6,459 nt of DNA from Candidatus Aenigmatarchaeota archaeon. GTDB taxonomy: Archaea; Aenigmatarchaeota; Aenigmatarchaeia; PWEA01; JAGHBM01. The translations under genes and the position numbers were made by a program. Below, piece by piece: positions 3,816 to 6,459 of this stretch. The stretch lies in assembly GCA_023133195.1 (NCBI GenBank), contig JAGLWW010000045.1, positions 1 through 6,459 of the forward strand. The letters run 5' to 3'. The notes beneath the pieces were generated by a model. It was given only the letters and a program-made list of their open reading frames with translations. It was not told where the DNA came from and did not search any database. Positions within the stretch are counted from its first letter, which is position 1; every line of letters begins with the position of its first letter.

Positions 3816-6459
3816 GTGAAGAGGAATTTTGTTTCGTTTCAAGTAGCATTTGTAATTTTTATGTTTTGTTTCTCCAGTTTAACATTTTCTCATGTCCCGG
3901 ATTACTCTAATCCCAACGATATCAATTCTTATGATGATTACAACAATGGTGGCGAAGATACTGGAACCGAAGATACAGAAGACGAAGCTGGCGACCAAGA
4001 AGACAATGGTGACACAGGAGACGACGGACCTCCAGAAGAAGAGCAACCGGAGGAACCAGCAGCACCTGCCGGAAAGGAAGAAGAAGAGGAAGAATCAGAT
4101 ACAGAAGAAGAAACTCCAGAAGATGACGTAGAAGAAGACCAAGAAGACAATAATGAAGAAAACACCAACGAAACAGAAGAAGAGCCAACCAATGAAACAC
4201 AGGATGAGCAGCCAGAAGAAAACACCACAGAAGAAGAACCTGATGTTGGAACCATGAAATCGCTTTCATTTGTTTCTCCTATGTGCTGTCCACCAATACC
4301 ACGTCCAAGCCTGAGTTTGGACCCGGACGACGCTGAAGGTTGCGACGAAAGCTCCTCGATAACGGTCACGAACACGGCAGACGAGGAAAAAGACCTTGCC
4401 AAGAACGTTGTTCTTGAAATAACCGTTGTAAAGGGAAGCGAATACGTAGACAGCGTGGATTACGACGGAGATATAGGCGACATACCTGCAGGCGAATCCG
4501 TTGATTTCCCGTTTACCATTAGCACTAATTCCGCATGGGATACCGCTCCCGCGGATGCGGAAATCAAGATAAAGATAACCGTAACAAACGAGGATAACTG
4601 GCCTTTGCATAATGAGGGAAAACATGCTCATTATACTTTATTAAGATGCTTGGATTGCAGTTACTGGGAAACAGAAGGGGGCTGCAACACAGACCCGGAT
4701 TGTGACTGGTGCGATAAGTGCAACAACGGAAAGGTCAACCAGTGGCTGGAAGACAGATGCGTGCCCGCAGAAACAGACTGCGGTTATGACTGTGTTCAGG
4801 GTTACTGTGGTGCCGAATGCGATAAGGACGAAGACTGCCCATGCCCGCAGGACAAGTGCGTCGACCTAACTTGGTACGATTATCCCCTACATGGAACCTG
4901 TCCACACTGTCCGTGCCTTTGCCATGACGGGACTGGAAGCGGTCAGCCATGTGAATCCCAGACTGTAAACTGCGACGATGGTGATCCGTGCACACTTGAT
5001 TCCTGTGACGCGGTCACGGGCTGTTCACACGAGCCGATACAAGATTGCTGTATGGATGACAGCGACTGTCCAGATGATTATTATGACTGCGTTGGAAATT
5101 CCGTAATGTGGCATGACGTTTACTGCGACCAAAGCACGCACACCTGCGAGGAAGACACACAGGAAGAAGAAAATTGTGACGATTATAACCAAGACGACTG
5201 CGACGGGACTTGGTGGATTCACCAGACAGGAGAATGTGTTGAAAACGGAGATGTTCACTGTGCGATTGCCTCTTCAACAGGAAATTGCGACAACGACTTA
5301 TACTGCGATGGTCAGGAAACCTGCGATGTAGGAGAATGTTTCGATGGAATAGCTATAGACTGTTCCCATTTGGATGACCAATGCAACGAGGGCATCTGCA
5401 ACGAGGATGATGACCAGTGCGAACAGGTTCCGGCAAACGAAGGAGATCCATGCGACGATGGCTTATTCTGCAACATTGGAGAAATTTGCCAAAGCGGAAT
5501 ATGCACCGGAGGTTCACCAAGAGACTGTTCAGCTTATGATAAAGATGTCAATGAATGCTTCTACGACCCAGATGCAATAGACTTCACTTATGATTTTTAT
5601 GATTTTGACTCTGTCTGCGACGAGGACCAGGACGAGTGCACGGAAAAACCTTCCAACTGGGAAGATTTAATAACTCATGAATGTGACATAGTCGAATGTG
5701 GAGCAGAATGTGAGGAAGAAGATTTAAGCCAATGTACGGACACAGAAAGATGTAACGGTTTCAAGAGAGAAACGAGAAGCGTAACAGATTGTAGCGATGT
5801 TTGTGAGTGCGAGTATGATTGTTGGTCTGGGGGCGTCTGCGACATAGACTGCGGAGCGGAATGTGAAACAGATGAAGATTGTCCTGTAGGAATATGTGCT
5901 GATGATTGTACTTGTGTTGGAGAATGTACAACGGACGAAGACTGCAATCATTTGGATAATGATTATTGTTCTGGAGATTCTTTAATGCATGAAGAAGGGG
6001 TATGCATAGATTATTATTGTGAAGTCTCGCCACCAACAGAAGTAAAATATTGTTATTATTACGAAGAATATTGCGATGGAAATGAGGTATGGTATGAACA
6101 AGGGTATTGTAATCCTTCAACCGTTTCCTGCGATAGTGAATCATATTTCATAGAAGATTGTTACTTCTACAATCAATACTGTTCAGGAACAGAAGTTTGG
6201 TACGAAGAAGGTTACTGTAATTTAGGATATTGTGATTCCAACGAAGACTTTGTAGAAGATTGTAATGATGATTTATATTGTAATGGACAGGAAACCTGCG
6301 ATGCAGGAGAATGTTTCGATGGAACAGCTATAGATTGTTCCGGTTTCAATTTAGACTCAATAGAAACATGTTTTTACATGCCGGATGGAATAGACTACAC
6401 TTGGGACTACTTTGCAGGATTCACCAGTGAATGTAATGAGGAAACAGATTCCTGTACAG
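3816..6459 (+). CDS. Giant cysteine-rich secreted repeat protein (3' end beyond window)
   Basis: The frame is open for 881 codons plus one base and runs off the right edge, so the C-terminus and any anchor are unseen. In order: a signal peptide (1-25, hydrophobic core VAFVIFMFCF, probable cut after TFS); an acidic low-complexity linker at 47-143, with 51 Asp/Glu in 97 residues, one Lys and three glycosylation sequons (NET, NET, NTT); a vicinal MCCPP; a beta-sandwich domain at about 160-268; then 278-881 with about 86 cysteines in some 600 residues, very acidic and aromatic. Two repeat families fill that part: type I (CxDxLxCxGxETCxxGxC, four copies) and type II (C-x6-C-x-G-x8-Y-C-x3-6-C, about six). 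The cysteines of an exported protein are most simply disulfides. GTG at 3816 follows GGGGG (3809-3813) by two bases; another in-frame GTG at 3807 is possible. An adhesive or cell-contact role is inference. Type I resembles short Cys repeats of bacterial secreted proteins (Dickkopf-N-like, from memory). Confidence 0.93.
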   Translation, partial: MKRNFVSFQVAFVIFMFCFSSLTFSHVPDYSNPNDINSYDDYNNGGEDTGTEDTEDEAGDQEDNGDTGDDGPPEEEQPEEPAAPAGKEEEEEESDTEEETPEDDVEEDQEDNNEENTNETEEEPTNETQDEQPEENTTEEEPDVGTMKSLSFVSPMCCPPIPRPSLSLDPDDAEGCDESSSITVTNTADEEKDLAKNVVLEITVVKGSEYVDSVDYDGDIGDIPAGESVDFPFTISTNSAWDTAPADAEIKIKITVTNEDNWPLHNEGKHAHYTLLRCLDCSYWETEGGCNTDPDCDWCDKCNNGKVNQWLEDRCVPAETDCGYDCVQGYCGAECDKDEDCPCPQDKCVDLTWYDYPLHGTCPHCPCLCHDGTGSGQPCESQTVNCDDGDPCTLDSCDAVTGCSHEPIQDCCMDDSDCPDDYYDCVGNSVMWHDVYCDQSTHTCEEDTQEEENCDDYNQDDCDGTWWIHQTGECVENGDVHCAIASSTGNCDNDLYCDGQETCDVGECFDGIAIDCSHLDDQCNEGICNEDDDQCEQVPANEGDPCDDGLFCNIGEICQSGICTGGSPRDCSAYDKDVNECFYDPDAIDFTYDFYDFDSVCDEDQDECTEKPSNWEDLITHECDIVECGAECEEEDLSQCTDTERCNGFKRETRSVTDCSDVCECEYDCWSGGVCDIDCGAECETDEDCPVGICADDCTCVGECTTDEDCNHLDNDYCSGDSLMHEEGVCIDYYCEVSPPTEVKYCYYYEEYCDGNEVWYEQGYCNPSTVSCDSESYFIEDCYFYNQYCSGTEVWYEEGYCNLGYCDSNEDFVEDCNDDLYCNGQETCDAGECFDGTAIDCSGFNLDSIETCFYMPDGIDYTWDYFAGFTSECNEETDSCT
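4968..5048 (+). repeat. Type I Cys repeat, copy 1 (divergent)
   Basis: Residues 385-411 read NCDDGDPC, then TLDSC and TGC, and end in DC. This is the shortest copy. It matches the start of the unit (C-D-D-G-x-x-C) and the Cys spacing, but it lacks the second half with the CFY motif. Confidence 0.5.
5064..5261 (+). repeat. Type II Cys repeats, copies a and b
   Basis: Copy a is residues 417-444, DCPDDYYDCVGN followed by MWHDVYC and THTC. Copy b is residues 453-482, NCDDYNQDDCDGTWW followed by TGEC and VHC. Both follow Cys-x6-Cys-x-Gly, then an aromatic stretch, then Cys and a further Cys. Confidence 0.55.
5283..5420 (+). repeat. Type I Cys repeat, copy 2
   Basis: Residues 490-535 start NCDNDLYCDGQETC, continue GECFDGIAIDCS and end DDDQC. 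The first part (5295-5366) is nearly identical in DNA to copy 4. It lacks the CFY/PDxID block found in copies 3 and 4. Confidence 0.75.
5295..5366 (+). repeat. 72-base near-identical DNA repeat, copy A
   Basis: The 24 codons here match 6270-6341 at 64 of 72 bases. The central stretch CAGGAAACCTGCGATG and the following GGAGAATGTTTCGATGGA are identical. Four of the eight differences are silent third-position changes C/T, and one is T/A. Confidence 0.85.
5448..5639 (+). repeat. Type I Cys repeat, copy 3 (long form)
   Basis: Residues 545-608 start PCDDGLFCNIGEIC, continue SGICTGGSPRDCS, and carry a second half with CFYDPDAIDFTYDF and the closing pair VCDEDQDEC. That second half matches copy 4 and is absent from copies 1 and 2. 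Confidence 0.75.
5730..5804 (+). repeat. Type II Cys repeat, copy c (divergent)
   Basis: Residues 639-663 read QCTDTERCNGF, then SVTDCSDVC. The unit keeps the second Cys followed by x-Gly and the closing Cys pair, but its first loop is shorter and the aromatic block is basic (KRETR). Confidence 0.4.
5940..6233 (+). repeat. Type II Cys repeats, copies d, e and f in tandem
   Basis: Copy d (709-735) is DCNHLDNDYCSGD with EEGVC and DYYC. Copy e (from 745) is YCYYYEEYCDGNEVWYEQGYC. Copy f (from 781) is DCYFYNQYCSGTEVWYEEGYC. Copies e and f share EVWYE(Q/E)GYC and are the most alike, but their DNA differs at many third positions, so this duplication is older than the 72-base one. Confidence 0.7.
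6258..6455 (+). repeat. Type I Cys repeat, copy 4 (long form, mosaic)
   Basis: Residues 815-880 start DCNDDLYCNGQETC with GECFDGTAIDCS, matching copy 2 at 21 of 24 residues. They then continue CFYMPDGIDYTWDYF and end ECNEETDSC, matching copy 3. The window ends four bases later. Confidence 0.75.
6270..6341 (+). repeat. 72-base near-identical DNA repeat, copy B
   Basis: Partner of 5295-5366, with the two start points 975 bases apart in the same frame of the same gene. The identity of long blocks at DNA level points to recent duplication or gene conversion within the gene. Confidence 0.85.

Noticed and set aside
3922..4402. Two overlapping minus-strand open frames (Leu-rich and Ser-rich)
   Set aside because: They mirror the GAA/GAC-rich acidic linker of the plus-strand gene. 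Their composition is exactly what the complement of that tract produces, and no promoter or ribosome-binding site serves them.
5113..5580. Plus-strand open frames in other phases inside the Cys-rich gene
   Set aside because: The main frame from GTG 3816 is continuous across this stretch with regular Cys repeats; the others are shadows.
5675..6144. Minus-strand open frames opposite the Cys-rich repeats
   Set aside because: They are made of Ser/His/Leu/Asn runs typical of reversed Cys/Asp codons, with no start signals.
5295..6341. CRISPR-like array from repeated DNA
   Set aside because: There are only two near-identical 72-base copies, 975 bases apart and inside an open frame; no short regular spacers occur.

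Overview
The window most likely comes from an archaeon, probably a small-genome DPANN-type lineage (Aenigmarchaeota, Woesearchaeota or a relative). This is inference from four signs. AT-rich TATA-like boxes (TATAAATA twice, TTAAATA, ATAAATA) lie 40 to 60 bases ahead of the start codons. Ribosome-binding sites are of the GGTGA/GGGGTG type, with frequent GTG and TTG starts. Gene 1 is a ribose-1,5-bisphosphate isomerase, an enzyme of the archaeal AMP-salvage/RuBisCO route. The large secreted, cysteine-rich modular protein and the single-span protein with a lysine-rich tail are styles common in such genomes. No 16S gene or other taxonomic marker is present.

Layout: (1) 47-997, minus strand: ribose-1,5-bisphosphate isomerase, with an unusual lysine-rich N-terminal extension. 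(2) 998-1308: a divergent intergenic region of about 310 bases, dense in inverted repeats. It holds a 12-pair long-range stem (1131-1142 with 1221-1232), two copies of a GATTATAAT palindrome 74 bases apart, two ACCCG and two CGGGT elements that can pair in alternative ways, and several TATA-like boxes. (3) 1309-2085, plus: a small secreted, glycine- and tyrosine-rich, probably all-beta protein, followed by a GNRA-loop hairpin and T-tract terminator. (4) 2206-3744, plus: a secreted or membrane protein with a signal peptide, helical region, four-cysteine cluster, two CARDB-like beta-sandwich repeats, one membrane span and a lysine-rich cytoplasmic tail. (5) 3816 to the right edge, plus: a very large cysteine-rich secreted protein (881 codons seen, C-terminus missing) with an acidic linker, one beta-sandwich domain and at least two families of disulfide-type repeats.

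Gene relations: the three plus-strand genes all encode exported proteins, each with its own TATA-like promoter, so this looks like a cell-surface locus rather than one operon. Gene 1 is a cytoplasmic nucleotide-salvage enzyme transcribed away from it; its neighbourhood says little about its role. The most unusual items are the structured intergenic region ahead of the small secreted gene and the mosaic, recently duplicated repeats of the cysteine-rich giant.
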